Of a stretch of DNA of 32,909 nucleotides, positions 17,259 to 24,834 are shown piece after piece. Position 1 is the first letter of the stretch. Each line of letters starts with the position of its first letter. This DNA is from Lachnospiraceae bacterium. Its GTDB lineage: Bacteria; Bacillota; Clostridia; Lachnospirales; Lachnospiraceae. The notes below the pieces were generated by a model that saw only the letters and a list, made by a program, of their open reading frames with translations, made no database searches and was not told where the DNA came from. The translations under genes were made by a program, and so were the position numbers. The DNA lies in assembly GCA_022769625.1 (NCBI GenBank), contig JALEJP010000043.1, positions 1 through 32,909 on the forward strand, in the 5' to 3' direction.

Positions 17259-17305
17259 ATGTGGGGAAGAAAAGAGAAAAGAAACAACGAAGCATAAAAA
17301 AACAG

Positions 17306-17357
17306 AAAACTGCTGCAGATACCGGTTTGATACCGTGTTATTCTGCAGCAGTTTTTT
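17306..17357. terminator. Bidirectional terminator between yibE/F-like gene and mscL
   Basis: AAAACTGCTGCAGA (17306-17319) and TCTGCAGCAGTTTT (17342-17355) are perfect inverted repeats, with a further ACCG/CGGT pairing inside. T-runs on both strands allow it to stop both convergent genes. Confidence 0.85.
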
Positions 17358-17381
17358 GATGGTCGGAATGTCTTTACTTTA

Positions 17382-17837
17382 TTATTTTGCTTCTGTAAGC
17401 TCAGAAGTACAGTGCGGACATCTGGTTGCCTTGATGTCGATCTCTGTCATACAGTACGGACATTTCTTTGTAGTCGGTTCCGGTGCCGGCTCGTCCTTCT
17501 TTGTATGGAGTGCATTGATCCCCTTGATCAGTACAAATACGGCAAATGCGATGATCAGGAACTGGATCAGTGCCTGAATAAAGCTTCCGTACGCAAATAC
17601 CGGGGCGCTGACTTCTTTTGCAGCGCTTAAGGACTCGTAGGTCTTGCCGTCAAGAGCTATGTAAAGATCTGCAAAATTGATCCGTCCGGTCAGGAGACTC
17701 AGAAGCGGCATCAGAAGATCATTTACCACTGAATTTACAATCGCAGTGAAAGCTCCGCCGACAACAACGCCGACTGCCATGTCCAGCACATTTCCGCGCA
17801 TGATGAAAGTTTTAAACTCTCCCAGAAATTTTTTCAT
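17382..17837 (-). CDS. mscL: Large-conductance mechanosensitive channel MscL with zinc-ribbon tail
   Basis: A 151-residue channel that opens under hypo-osmotic membrane tension. Seen: the N-terminal amphipathic helix 'MKKFLGEFKTFIMRGNVLDMAVGVVVGGAF' in part, TM1 'AVGVVVGGAFTAIVNSVV', the periplasmic loop with 'LDGKTYES', and TM2 'FIQALIQFLIIAFAVFVLIKGIN'. Unusual for a basic MscL, the C-terminus continues with 'CPYCMTEIDIKATRCPHC', a two-knuckle zinc ribbon in place of the plain helical bundle tail. I chose the second ATG (17837): AAGGAGG lies 8 bases before it, while the ATG six bases upstream is only 2 bases from that site. Confidence 0.93.
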   Translation of the reverse strand: MKKFLGEFKTFIMRGNVLDMAVGVVVGGAFTAIVNSVVNDLLMPLLSLLTGRINFADLYIALDGKTYESLSAAKEVSAPVFAYGSFIQALIQFLIIAFAVFVLIKGINALHTKKDEPAPEPTTKKCPYCMTEIDIKATRCPHCTSELTEAK

Positions 17838-17875
17838 TTCCATTTCCTCCTTGGTAGTCTTTCCAAGAAGTTTAT

Positions 17876-17883
17876 GCTATAAT
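17876..17883 (+). promoter_or_regulatory. Extended -10 promoter for the SbcD/SbcC-like pair
   Basis: TGCTATAAT ends at 17883 (TG at 17875-17876, TATAAT 17878-17883). No good -35 lies 17 bases upstream, which is usual for extended -10 promoters. It is divergent from mscL. Confidence 0.5.
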
Positions 17884-17948
17884 GTTAAAAAAGTCAAGAA
17901 ATATATCGATGGTACCACAATGGATCGGGAAAGGAAGGGAAAGGAACC

Positions 17949-19001
17949 GTGCGGTTTTTTCATATAGCAGACACACATCTTGGAGCGGTGCCGGATGCCG
18001 GTTTTCCGTGGAGTGAGGAGCGCAGGACAGAGATCTGGGAGAGCTTTCGGGGTGTGATTCAAAAGGCAGACAGGGAGGAGATTGATTTGCTGCTGATTGC
18101 GGGTGATCTGTTTCACAGGCAGCCGCTGATGCGGGAATTAAAAGAACTGAACTATCTGTTTTCTACTTTAAAGAAGACAAAGGTTGTATTTATCATAGGA
18201 AATCATGATTATCTGAAGGCAGATTCGTATTATTCCGAGTTTCCCTGGAGTGAGAATGTGACCTGTCTTATGGGGGCAGAGTGCGGGAGCGTGGTTTTTG
18301 AAGATCTGGATACGGAGGTTTATGGACTCAGCTACCACACAAGAGAGATCACGGAGGCCAGATATGACAGCCTGAAGCCGGAGAAAAAAGCCGGATTCTC
18401 CATTTTACTGGCTCATGGAGGAGATGCCAGACATATTCCCATTGACCGGAAAAAGCTTTTGCTGTCCGGGTTTGATTACATTGCGCTGGGACATATCCAC
18501 AAACCGGAGATCATCGAGCCAAACCGCATGGCCTATGCCGGTGCACTGGAGCCCATTGACCAGAATGATACGGGAGTACATGGCTTTCTTTCCGGAGAAT
18601 ACCAGGATGGAGTTCTGAAAACTACGTTTGTACCGTGGGCTGTGAGAGAGTATATTCCCCTTGCCCTTGATACGAAAGAATGTCCAACAAATCTGGCCTT
18701 TCAGGAGACGGTTCGGATGCGCATGGCAGCCAGAGGGATGCAGCATATTTACAAAATCGTGCTTTCCGGTTACCGGGATCCGGATATTGTGTATGACACA
18801 GAAGCCTGCAGAAAGCTTGGCAACATTGTAAGCGTTTCAGATGAGAGCGTTCCGGACTATGATTTTGAGCGGCTTGGGCGGATCCATGCGGGAGATATTG
18901 CCGGACGGTATATCGAGGCACTTTATCATCCGGATATGAGTGAGACAGAGAGAAAAGCCCTGTATTACGGTATTCATGCATTGTTTGAAATGCGTGGATA
19001 G
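17949..19001 (+). CDS. SbcD/Mre11-like DNA exonuclease (YhaO-like)
   Basis: A 350-residue calcineurin-like phosphoesterase of the Mre11/SbcD group. Metal-binding motifs appear in order: 'HIADTHLG' (5-12), 'LIAGDLFHR' (about 50-58), 'IIGNHD' (about 79-84), 'LAHGG' and 'ALGHIHKPE'. A cap region follows with no clear homology. The family forms a complex with an SMC-like ATPase and trims DNA ends or hairpins; that partner gene follows directly. The GTG start at 17949 is preceded by AAAGGA and leads straight into the family's 'MRFFHIADTH' opening. Size and partner are nearer to Bacillus YhaO/YhaN than to canonical SbcD/SbcC. Confidence 0.88.
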   Translation: MRFFHIADTHLGAVPDAGFPWSEERRTEIWESFRGVIQKADREEIDLLLIAGDLFHRQPLMRELKELNYLFSTLKKTKVVFIIGNHDYLKADSYYSEFPWSENVTCLMGAECGSVVFEDLDTEVYGLSYHTREITEARYDSLKPEKKAGFSILLAHGGDARHIPIDRKKLLLSGFDYIALGHIHKPEIIEPNRMAYAGALEPIDQNDTGVHGFLSGEYQDGVLKTTFVPWAVREYIPLALDTKECPTNLAFQETVRMRMAARGMQHIYKIVLSGYRDPDIVYDTEACRKLGNIVSVSDESVPDYDFERLGRIHAGDIAGRYIEALYHPDMSETERKALYYGIHALFEMRG

Positions 19002-19052
19002 GATGAGGGGTCAGAAAAGGACAGAGATTGGAGACGGAGAGGACAGACATAG

Positions 19053-20798
19053 ATGCGGATACTGGAACTGGAAATCATTAATTTTGGTAAATTTCATGAC
19101 GAGACGGTACGCTTTCACGACGGTATCAACCTGATTTACGGGGCGAACGAGATGGGAAAAACAACGCTCCATTCGTTTATACGGGGGATGTTTTTTGGAA
19201 TCGAGAAGCAGCGTGGGCGCGCCGCAAAAAACGACGAGTACAGTCTGAGGGAGCCATGGTATGGCGGAGCCTTTGCCGGGGTGATGCGATTTGAGAGCGG
19301 CGGGAAAATTTTCCGTCTGGAACGGAATTTTTACCGTAAGGATAAGTGTGTAAGCCTGATCTGTGAAACAAACGGTGAAATTCTTTCTGTGGAAAAGGGA
19401 GACCTGCAGGTGTTGATGGAGGGTATGAACGAGGATGCTTTCCGCAATACGGTATTTTTCAATCAGCAGTCTGCAGCTACAGATGAGGGACTTGCCAGAG
19501 AACTGCGCAATTACATGACAAATCTGCAGAATGCCGGGGACGGTGAGATGAATGTCAGTGCGGCCATCAAAAGCCTGGAGGAGAAAAGACGCAGGCTGGA
19601 GTCGGAGAAAAAGCGGCTGGAAACGGCCCGACGGGAGGAGATAGAGAATCTTCAGATGCGCCTGGACTATGTGAGACAGGAGATTTTGGAGCTTTCCGAG
19701 GAACAGAAGCACTGTGAGGTACAGATGGCGCGGATCGCAAGAGAGAGGATCGCACTGCAGCGTCAGCTGGATCAGAAGCGGCGGAATCTGGAGCAGATGA
19801 AGAAAGAACTGGAGATCCCCCTGGAGGAGAATGCCGGAAAGGACGAGATGGAGGCGTGGCGCAGCCGGATGGAGGCACACAGAAGCAAACGCAGGCTTTT
19901 GTGGCGCAACCAGGAGCTGTGGCTGTTGGGCGGCGGTATTGTGGCGCTGCTTCTGTGTATACTGATTCCAAATATATGGCTGAATGTACTGCTGCTTCTG
20001 CTCTGGCTTGGCATATCGGCATTTTTTGTCTGGAACATTTACTCCCGTCATCGGGAAGAGCAGGAAAGGCAGGAGCGGATCCAGCAGGAGATGCAGGAGC
20101 GCATGAAAAGAGAGATACAGGCAGAGCGTGAGCGTGCGGCGAAACGTGAAAAGCTTCTGGAGGAGAAATACCAGGAGGAGGATGAGCTGGACCGGCGGGA
20201 GAAGGAGCTGAACCTGGAATTCGAAAAGCAGATGTGGAATCAGGAGCGTATAAACGGAGACCGCAGAGAAAAGCAGGTCATTTTGAATAATCTGGAGGAA
20301 AGTCTGCAGGAAGCTCAGTCAGAGAAGGAAAGGACAGGCAGTGTGCAGGAGGAGCTGGATGCGGTGCATCTGGCGATTATGACGCTGAATGGAATTTCGG
20401 AGGATATTTATAAGGAATCTGCAAAGCATCTGAATCAGGCGATTTCGGAAATTTTAAGCCAGATTACAGAGGGGCGCTATACCAGTGTATTTCTGGATGC
20501 CAACATGGAGGTGCGGATCAATACTCCTAAAAAACTGCTTTCTCTGGAGCAGGTAAGCCGCGGCACCATGGAGCAGATCTATTTTTCTCTGCGCATGGCA
20601 GTGGGATGCATGTTCTGTCAGGATGAGACCATGCCCATCATTCTGGATGATGCCTTTGTCATGTACGATGACAAACGGCTGAAACAGACTCTGCGCTGGC
20701 TTTACCAGAGCGGCCGTCAGGTGATTCTGTTTACCTGTCATTCGCGGGAACAGCGTATTTATGAAGAAGTGTTGCAGGAAGAAACAAAAGAACCGTAG
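19053..20798 (+). CDS. SbcC/Rad50-like ATPase with central membrane hairpin (YhaN-like)
   Basis: A 581-residue SMC-like ATPase, short for the family (SbcC and YhaN are ~1000). Seen: 'MRILELEIINFGKF', Walker A 'GANEMGKTT' (30-38), 'FNQQSAA' (Q-loop region), long charged coiled coil (about 170-285), then two hydrophobic spans (about 289-306 and 309-328), a second coiled coil (about 333-440), the signature 'SRGTMEQI', and Walker B 'PIILDDAFVMYDD'. The hydrophobic hairpin sits where Rad50/SbcC has its zinc hook, suggesting the coiled-coil tip is anchored in the membrane. ATG 19053 lies 51 bases after the nuclease gene; GGAGAGG precedes it. Probable partner of the upstream nuclease. Confidence 0.85.
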   Translation: MRILELEIINFGKFHDETVRFHDGINLIYGANEMGKTTLHSFIRGMFFGIEKQRGRAAKNDEYSLREPWYGGAFAGVMRFESGGKIFRLERNFYRKDKCVSLICETNGEILSVEKGDLQVLMEGMNEDAFRNTVFFNQQSAATDEGLARELRNYMTNLQNAGDGEMNVSAAIKSLEEKRRRLESEKKRLETARREEIENLQMRLDYVRQEILELSEEQKHCEVQMARIARERIALQRQLDQKRRNLEQMKKELEIPLEENAGKDEMEAWRSRMEAHRSKRRLLWRNQELWLLGGGIVALLLCILIPNIWLNVLLLLLWLGISAFFVWNIYSRHREEQERQERIQQEMQERMKREIQAERERAAKREKLLEEKYQEEDELDRREKELNLEFEKQMWNQERINGDRREKQVILNNLEESLQEAQSEKERTGSVQEELDAVHLAIMTLNGISEDIYKESAKHLNQAISEILSQITEGRYTSVFLDANMEVRINTPKKLLSLEQVSRGTMEQIYFSLRMAVGCMFCQDETMPIILDDAFVMYDDKRLKQTLRWLYQSGRQVILFTCHSREQRIYEEVLQEETKEP

Positions 20799-20824
20799 AG
20801 ATTTATTGGATAATCAAAGCATTT

Positions 20825-20852
20825 GAGGGGCTGACCGTATGGTCAGCCCCTC
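20825..20852. terminator. Hairpin between convergent SbcC-like gene and prs
   Basis: GAGGGGCTGACC (20825-20836) and GGTCAGCCCCTC (20841-20852) form a perfect 12-bp stem with a GTAT loop. T-tails are weak on both sides, but the stem is strong and lies between convergent genes. A second small stem, CTCCTG/CAGGAG, lies at 20866-20885 and overlaps the prs stop codon. Confidence 0.7.
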
Positions 20853-20879
20853 TTACTTGATGTAAGCTCCTGTACGAAA

Positions 20880-22052
20880 TCAGGAGTTATGCTCTTTCAG
20901 GAACTTATTGATCCGATCGATCGGATTCAGCAGACCACTGATGGATGCATCGTGGTTCAGTTTGTCGATGATGAAAGCAATATATTTGCTCAGGTCACAG
21001 TTGATGTAGTAAGGTTTCTGCAGAAGCTCCGGTGTCTGATAAACCAGGTTGGTGGTCAGGATAAAGTCAAACAGACCTTCCTCGTAAGCTTTGTCAAACT
21101 TGGCCATACCATTGGTGAACAGACCAAAGGTAGAACAGATGAAGACGCGGTTGGCTTTGCGCTTTTTCAGCTCTGCCGCCACTTCCAGAACGCTGCCGCC
21201 GGAAGAAATCATGTCATCGATGACGATCATGTCTTTGCCTTCCACATCAGAACCGAGAAATTCATGTGCAACGATCGGATTGGAACCGTTTACGATTTTT
21301 GTATAATCACGGCGTTTGTAGAACATACCCATGTCGGTGCCCAGCACGTTTGCCATGTAAATGGCGCGTCCGGTACCGCCCTCATCCGGGCTGATTACCA
21401 TCATGGTGTTTTTATTTGGATGCAGATCCGGAACGGCGCGGAACAGTCCTTTGATAAACTGGTAGACCGGCTGAACGGTTTCAAAGCCTTTCAGCGGAAT
21501 CGCATTCTGAACACGCGGGTCGTGAGCGTCGAAAGTGATAATATTATCCACGCCCATGCGTACCAGCTCTTTCAATGCCAGCGCACAGTCCAGAGATTCT
21601 CTGCCGGTGCGTTTATGCTGACGGCTTTCATAAAGGAATGGCATGATGACGTTGATACGTCTTGCCTTTCCGCCCACTGCTGCGATAATGCGTTTTAAAT
21701 CCTGATAATGGTCATCCGGTGACATGCGGTTGGTATATCCGCACAGAGAATAGGTCATGTTGTAGTTGCACACATCCACCAGAAGGTAAAGATCCATACC
21801 TCTGACAGACTGGTTGATCACGCCTTTGGCTTCACCGGAACCAAAACGCGGTACTTTGGCATCGATCAGATAAGAATCTTTTTCATAACCCTCAAAGGCG
21901 AGGGAACCTTTCTGCTTATGATTGCGCTCCTGGCGCCAGTCAACCAGATATTTGTTGACTTTTTCACCAAGCTCTCTGTGACTGTCAAGGGCAATCAGCC
22001 CAAGAGGTCCTACCGGGATGGTTTTTATATCGAATTCTTTTGTGGTCTGCAT
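20880..22052 (-). CDS. prs: Ribose-phosphate pyrophosphokinase (PRPP synthetase), long form
   Basis: A 390-residue enzyme that makes PRPP from ribose-5-phosphate and ATP, for nucleotide, histidine and tryptophan synthesis. Seen: 'VCNYNMTYSLCGYTNRMSPDDHYQDLKRII', the flexible-loop region 'PFLYESRQHKRTGRES', 'ITFDAHDPRVQNA', and the PRPP loop 'VIVIDDMISSGGS' in slightly altered form (MIVIDDMISSGGS). It is about 75 residues longer than class I Prs (~315), with extra sequence at the N-terminus and after 'RVFICSTFGLFTNG'; this long form is familiar from Clostridia. TAGGAGGAAATC precedes the ATG. It stands as a single gene with its own promoter. Confidence 0.92.
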   Translation of the reverse strand: MQTTKEFDIKTIPVGPLGLIALDSHRELGEKVNKYLVDWRQERNHKQKGSLAFEGYEKDSYLIDAKVPRFGSGEAKGVINQSVRGMDLYLLVDVCNYNMTYSLCGYTNRMSPDDHYQDLKRIIAAVGGKARRINVIMPFLYESRQHKRTGRESLDCALALKELVRMGVDNIITFDAHDPRVQNAIPLKGFETVQPVYQFIKGLFRAVPDLHPNKNTMMVISPDEGGTGRAIYMANVLGTDMGMFYKRRDYTKIVNGSNPIVAHEFLGSDVEGKDMIVIDDMISSGGSVLEVAAELKKRKANRVFICSTFGLFTNGMAKFDKAYEEGLFDFILTTNLVYQTPELLQKPYYINCDLSKYIAFIIDKLNHDASISGLLNPIDRINKFLKEHNS

Positions 22053-22102
22053 GATTTCCTCCTAATGCGTACGCGCAGTATTTTAGATTTCAAATGATAC
22101 CA

Positions 22103-22130
22103 TAGATACTTTAACATAAAGTTTTGTAAA
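22103..22130 (-). promoter_or_regulatory. Probable promoter for prs
   Basis: On the minus strand TTTACA (22125-22130) and TATCTA (22103-22108) with a 16-base spacer. Several overlapping alternatives exist (for example TATCAT slightly downstream), so the exact site is uncertain. Confidence 0.4.
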
Positions 22131-22155
22131 GTCAAGGATTTCCACTGTCAAAAAT

Positions 22156-23154
22156 TCAGCTTTTTTGTCCCAGCTTTTTTAACAGGCGGATATCTTTCCC
22201 GATGATTTTCCGCATCTGAAAATTACTGGAAATTCGGGAAAATACCCGCTCAGAGTAAAGATCCCGCAAAGCCTCCAGAGAGAGGTTGGTGGAAATGATA
22301 GTGGATTTTCCGTTCATCAGTCTTTCATTGATGCAGAGAAACAACTGGGAAGAGACAAAAGAGTTTGTGACTTCCGTGCCAAGATCATCGATGATCAGCA
22401 GGTCGCAGTCAAAGATGGAGCTGTGTCGCTGCATAACCTCCTCCTCGGTCCGACCGCGGGAAAAGGTGGCGGCTGAGAATAACTCAAAAAGGTCAAAGGA
22501 GGTAAAATATATGACGGAATGAGCCGTTTCCAGCAGTTCTTTTGCAATACAGTGGGTCAGAAAAGTCTTGCCAACGCCTGTTTCTCCATAAAAAAGAAGA
22601 TTGCCGCCCGTTACATCGAAATCCCGTACAAAAAGGAGACATTCATCCACGATCTTCTGGATGTTTTCCAGGGCATTGCGTCCGGTGATGTTATCCTTTA
22701 AGGTTTCCGGATAGTAGCGGAAACAGAAATGGTCAAAATTCTCGTACGCAAGGATGGAGGTCAGATTGGACTGCGTATATAAAAGATTAATGGCAGCCTG
22801 CCGGAAGCAGTGGCATTTTTCGTTGCCGATATATCCGGTGTCTTTACAGTCCGGGCAGGTATAATGCATTTCCAGATAATCCTCCGGATATCCGGCACTC
22901 TTCAGAAGTGCCTTGCGGTGCCTTCCGTAGGCAGCGATTTCCGTTTTCAGTTCATCAATGGAGGCAGGCTGTCCATCCAGCATCCGTCTGGCGCACTGAA
23001 GGCTCAGGGAAGCGATTTCCCGGTCGATCTCAGTGAGCTGTGGAAGTTCCTTTTCGGCAATGCGCATGCGTGACTCCTGCTCTCTGCGGTTCTGCAGCTG
23101 CTTTTTATTGTATTCACGGATGATAGCATCATACTGTGTGTTTGTCAGCGACAT
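22156..23154 (-). CDS. dnaC: Helicase loader DnaC/DnaI-type AAA+ ATPase
   Basis: A 332-residue AAA+ protein that loads the replicative helicase. The N-terminal part has a helical segment then a zinc site with CPDC (100-103) and KCHC (113-116), as in DnaI. The ATPase core shows Walker A 'GETGVGKT' (190-197), Walker B 'LLIIDDLG' (252-259), sensor 'STN' (288-290) and 'RISSNF' (307-312) with the arginine finger. GGAGG precedes the ATG, 11 bases after the dnaD stop, so the two genes are one operon. Together with DnaD it should act in initiation or restart of replication at the membrane-free replisome in the cytosol. Confidence 0.9.
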   Translation of the reverse strand: MSLTNTQYDAIIREYNKKQLQNRREQESRMRIAEKELPQLTEIDREIASLSLQCARRMLDGQPASIDELKTEIAAYGRHRKALLKSAGYPEDYLEMHYTCPDCKDTGYIGNEKCHCFRQAAINLLYTQSNLTSILAYENFDHFCFRYYPETLKDNITGRNALENIQKIVDECLLFVRDFDVTGGNLLFYGETGVGKTFLTHCIAKELLETAHSVIYFTSFDLFELFSAATFSRGRTEEEVMQRHSSIFDCDLLIIDDLGTEVTNSFVSSQLFLCINERLMNGKSTIISTNLSLEALRDLYSERVFSRISSNFQMRKIIGKDIRLLKKLGQKS

Positions 23155-23165
23155 AATTCCACCTC

Positions 23166-24257
23166 CTACTGGTTCAGAAGCGTTTCAAGCTGTTCAAAGT
23201 CATAGTCGCGCTGTGAGAAGTTGTTAAATTTATTTCCGGCTGCTTTGGCAGTGCCGCGTTTGGCAGATGCCTGAGATTTGGTCTGATGCTCCTTATCCAG
23301 TGTCTGGATATCGGAAAGATGGTGGATGCCATTTCGGTGCCAGCTCTCCAGAATCTTGTTGGCATACGGAAAGTTGGGACGCTGGGTCTGTGCAATGGTA
23401 CGGCTGCAGGCCTCCAGGATGATATCGGAGGTGAAATGCAGGTCGTCAAACCAATGATCGATCATTTCTATTTCGGATTTGCCCGGACCTCTGCCCCGTA
23501 TGCCGAAAGCATTGAGAACGGTATAGTATTTCTGGCTGTACTTTGCCTGGCGTTCTTTCGCCTGCGCCACGGTGCTTATGCCTTCCTCCGCCCAGCCAAG
23601 AGCGACCCGGTCTATGTAATGGAAGCTTTTGCTGCCTCTGGAGATGCAGTATTCCAGCAGATATTCGATCAGATCCGTTCCAAAATGCAGGGTATCATAA
23701 TAATATAGAAGGGAAGTGATCTCTCCGGGAGAAAGTGTCTTCCCCAGATAGGATTCTGCGATAAAAAGCAGCTGTCTGATGTCTTTCTGCTCCTGGAGAA
23801 GCACCATACGCTCCCTGGAAAGCTCGCTTTTGGGAGGGATCGTCCGGGCGTCCGGTTTTTCTGCGTCTGTCTTTGCACGGCTGACGGCAGCGGCTTTTGC
23901 GCTGCCACAAACAGCCATCTCCTTGCTGCTGGCGGCAGCAGTCTTTTTCAGCGCCTGCGGTTTCCGGGCTTCCAGGAAAACCAGATCACTGATGTCTCCG
24001 TTTTGATCGAAGTCCAGATCCAGAAGTCCCTGATCTGCCCAGTATTGCAGTCCCCTGCGCACATCCTTTTCTGTATAGTCAAACAGGTCTGCAATGGACT
24101 CCAGAGAAATGCAGTCCCGGTCAGCCACCTGACGGAGCAGGCAGAGATAAAGCTTTACGTATTCCCCGTTGGCCTGCGGCATATAGTAGTCTATAAAATA
24201 ATTGGACACAGCGGTCATATTGTTGGAAAACGGATGATGTAAACGGATATTCTTCAT
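23166..24257 (-). CDS. dnaD: DnaD/DnaB-type replication initiation protein
   Basis: A 363-residue protein. The N-terminal winged-helix region ('YFIDYYMPQANGEYVKLYLCLLR') carries features of DnaD-like proteins, a low-complexity Ala/Lys linker spans roughly 110-150, and the C-terminal part has two DnaB_2-type helical modules ('YYDTLHFGTDLIEYLLEYC', 'YANKILESWHRNGIH'). The end ('NKFNNFSQRDYDFEQLE') is the common DNA-binding tail 'FNNF..R.YD...LE'. These proteins remodel origin DNA and recruit the helicase loader, whose gene follows 11 bases later. Promoter at 24285-24313 and a gap with DnaA boxes lie upstream. Confidence 0.9.
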   Translation of the reverse strand: MKNIRLHHPFSNNMTAVSNYFIDYYMPQANGEYVKLYLCLLRQVADRDCISLESIADLFDYTEKDVRRGLQYWADQGLLDLDFDQNGDISDLVFLEARKPQALKKTAAASSKEMAVCGSAKAAAVSRAKTDAEKPDARTIPPKSELSRERMVLLQEQKDIRQLLFIAESYLGKTLSPGEITSLLYYYDTLHFGTDLIEYLLEYCISRGSKSFHYIDRVALGWAEEGISTVAQAKERQAKYSQKYYTVLNAFGIRGRGPGKSEIEMIDHWFDDLHFTSDIILEACSRTIAQTQRPNFPYANKILESWHRNGIHHLSDIQTLDKEHQTKSQASAKRGTAKAAGNKFNNFSQRDYDFEQLETLLNQ

Positions 24258-24284
24258 GGAAAATTTCCCCTTTCATGTCCCCTT

Positions 24285-24313
24285 AGTATACCACAAATTA
24301 AAATACTTGAGAA
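24285..24313 (-). promoter_or_regulatory. Promoter of the dnaD-dnaC operon
   Basis: On the minus strand TTCTCA (24308-24313), 17-base spacer, TATACT (24285-24290) with TG one base upstream of the -10 (TGGTATACT). The leader is about 20 bases to the dnaD ATG. Confidence 0.6.
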
Positions 24314-24412
24314 TACGGGATTTTTCTCCATTTGGGGGCACCCCTGTGGAAGAAATGGGGGATAAGAAGATGCACAGGAAAGAAGACAGGTGGAAATAAC
24401 AGTGGAAAAGAA

Positions 24413-24650
24413 TGTGGATAGTGTGGATAATGTGCATAACTGTTGAAATAAGAAAATTTCCGCAACTGCGAAAACTGCGGTATTTCAGGGGATTTTGGCA
24501 AAAAACAGAATTATGCGCGAAATATTATGTAAACAGATATTTCCACAAAAAAATCCACATGTTTTGCAGCGTTAATTGTGCATAAACATGTGGATAATGT
24601 GGATAACTTAGATGTAGTACCGTAAATATAGGCTTTCTCAGTGTGCATAA
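24413..24650 (-). promoter_or_regulatory. DnaA-box cluster, seven 9-mers
   Basis: Read on the minus strand the boxes match TTATNCACA. Perfect TTATCCACA: 24422-24430, 24589-24597, 24598-24606. TTATGCACA (also consensus): 24431-24439, 24577-24585, 24642-24650. One mismatch: CTATCCACA at 24413-24421. The first three abut with no gap, and 24589-24606 is an abutting pair. All point the same way, toward dnaD. The stretch between is AT-rich. No gene is credible in 24300-24834. It may be a DnaA-controlled regulatory region for dnaD-dnaC, a DnaA titration site, or an origin-like element; dnaA itself is not in the window. Confidence 0.8.
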
Positions 24651-24834
24651 AAATATTTACCCCGAAATATACCCTTTTTTGAATAATTGCGGTAATCACA
24701 GGTATATTTCCTGCTGCCGATTGCAGTTCCAGCAAGGCATGGCTCTGCTGCACTGAGCCGTTGATCTGTGGCGGAAGGGGCGCGATCGGGCGAAGGCGGG
24801 AATGTGTTTTTTCAGTATTCAATAGAACAGCCCT

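Noticed and set aside
17251-17577. Plus-strand open frame of 108 residues after the YibE/F-like gene
   Set aside because: It crosses the bidirectional terminator and is antisense to mscL; no RBS and no family motif.
24511-24822. Minus-strand open frame in the DnaA-box gap
   Set aside because: No RBS, low-complexity composition, and it spans the DnaA boxes; a chance frame in AT-rich DNA.
24300-24834. Calling the DnaA-box region the chromosomal origin
   Set aside because: dnaA, dnaN and rpmH are absent and skew cannot be computed here; kept as a finding, not as oriC.
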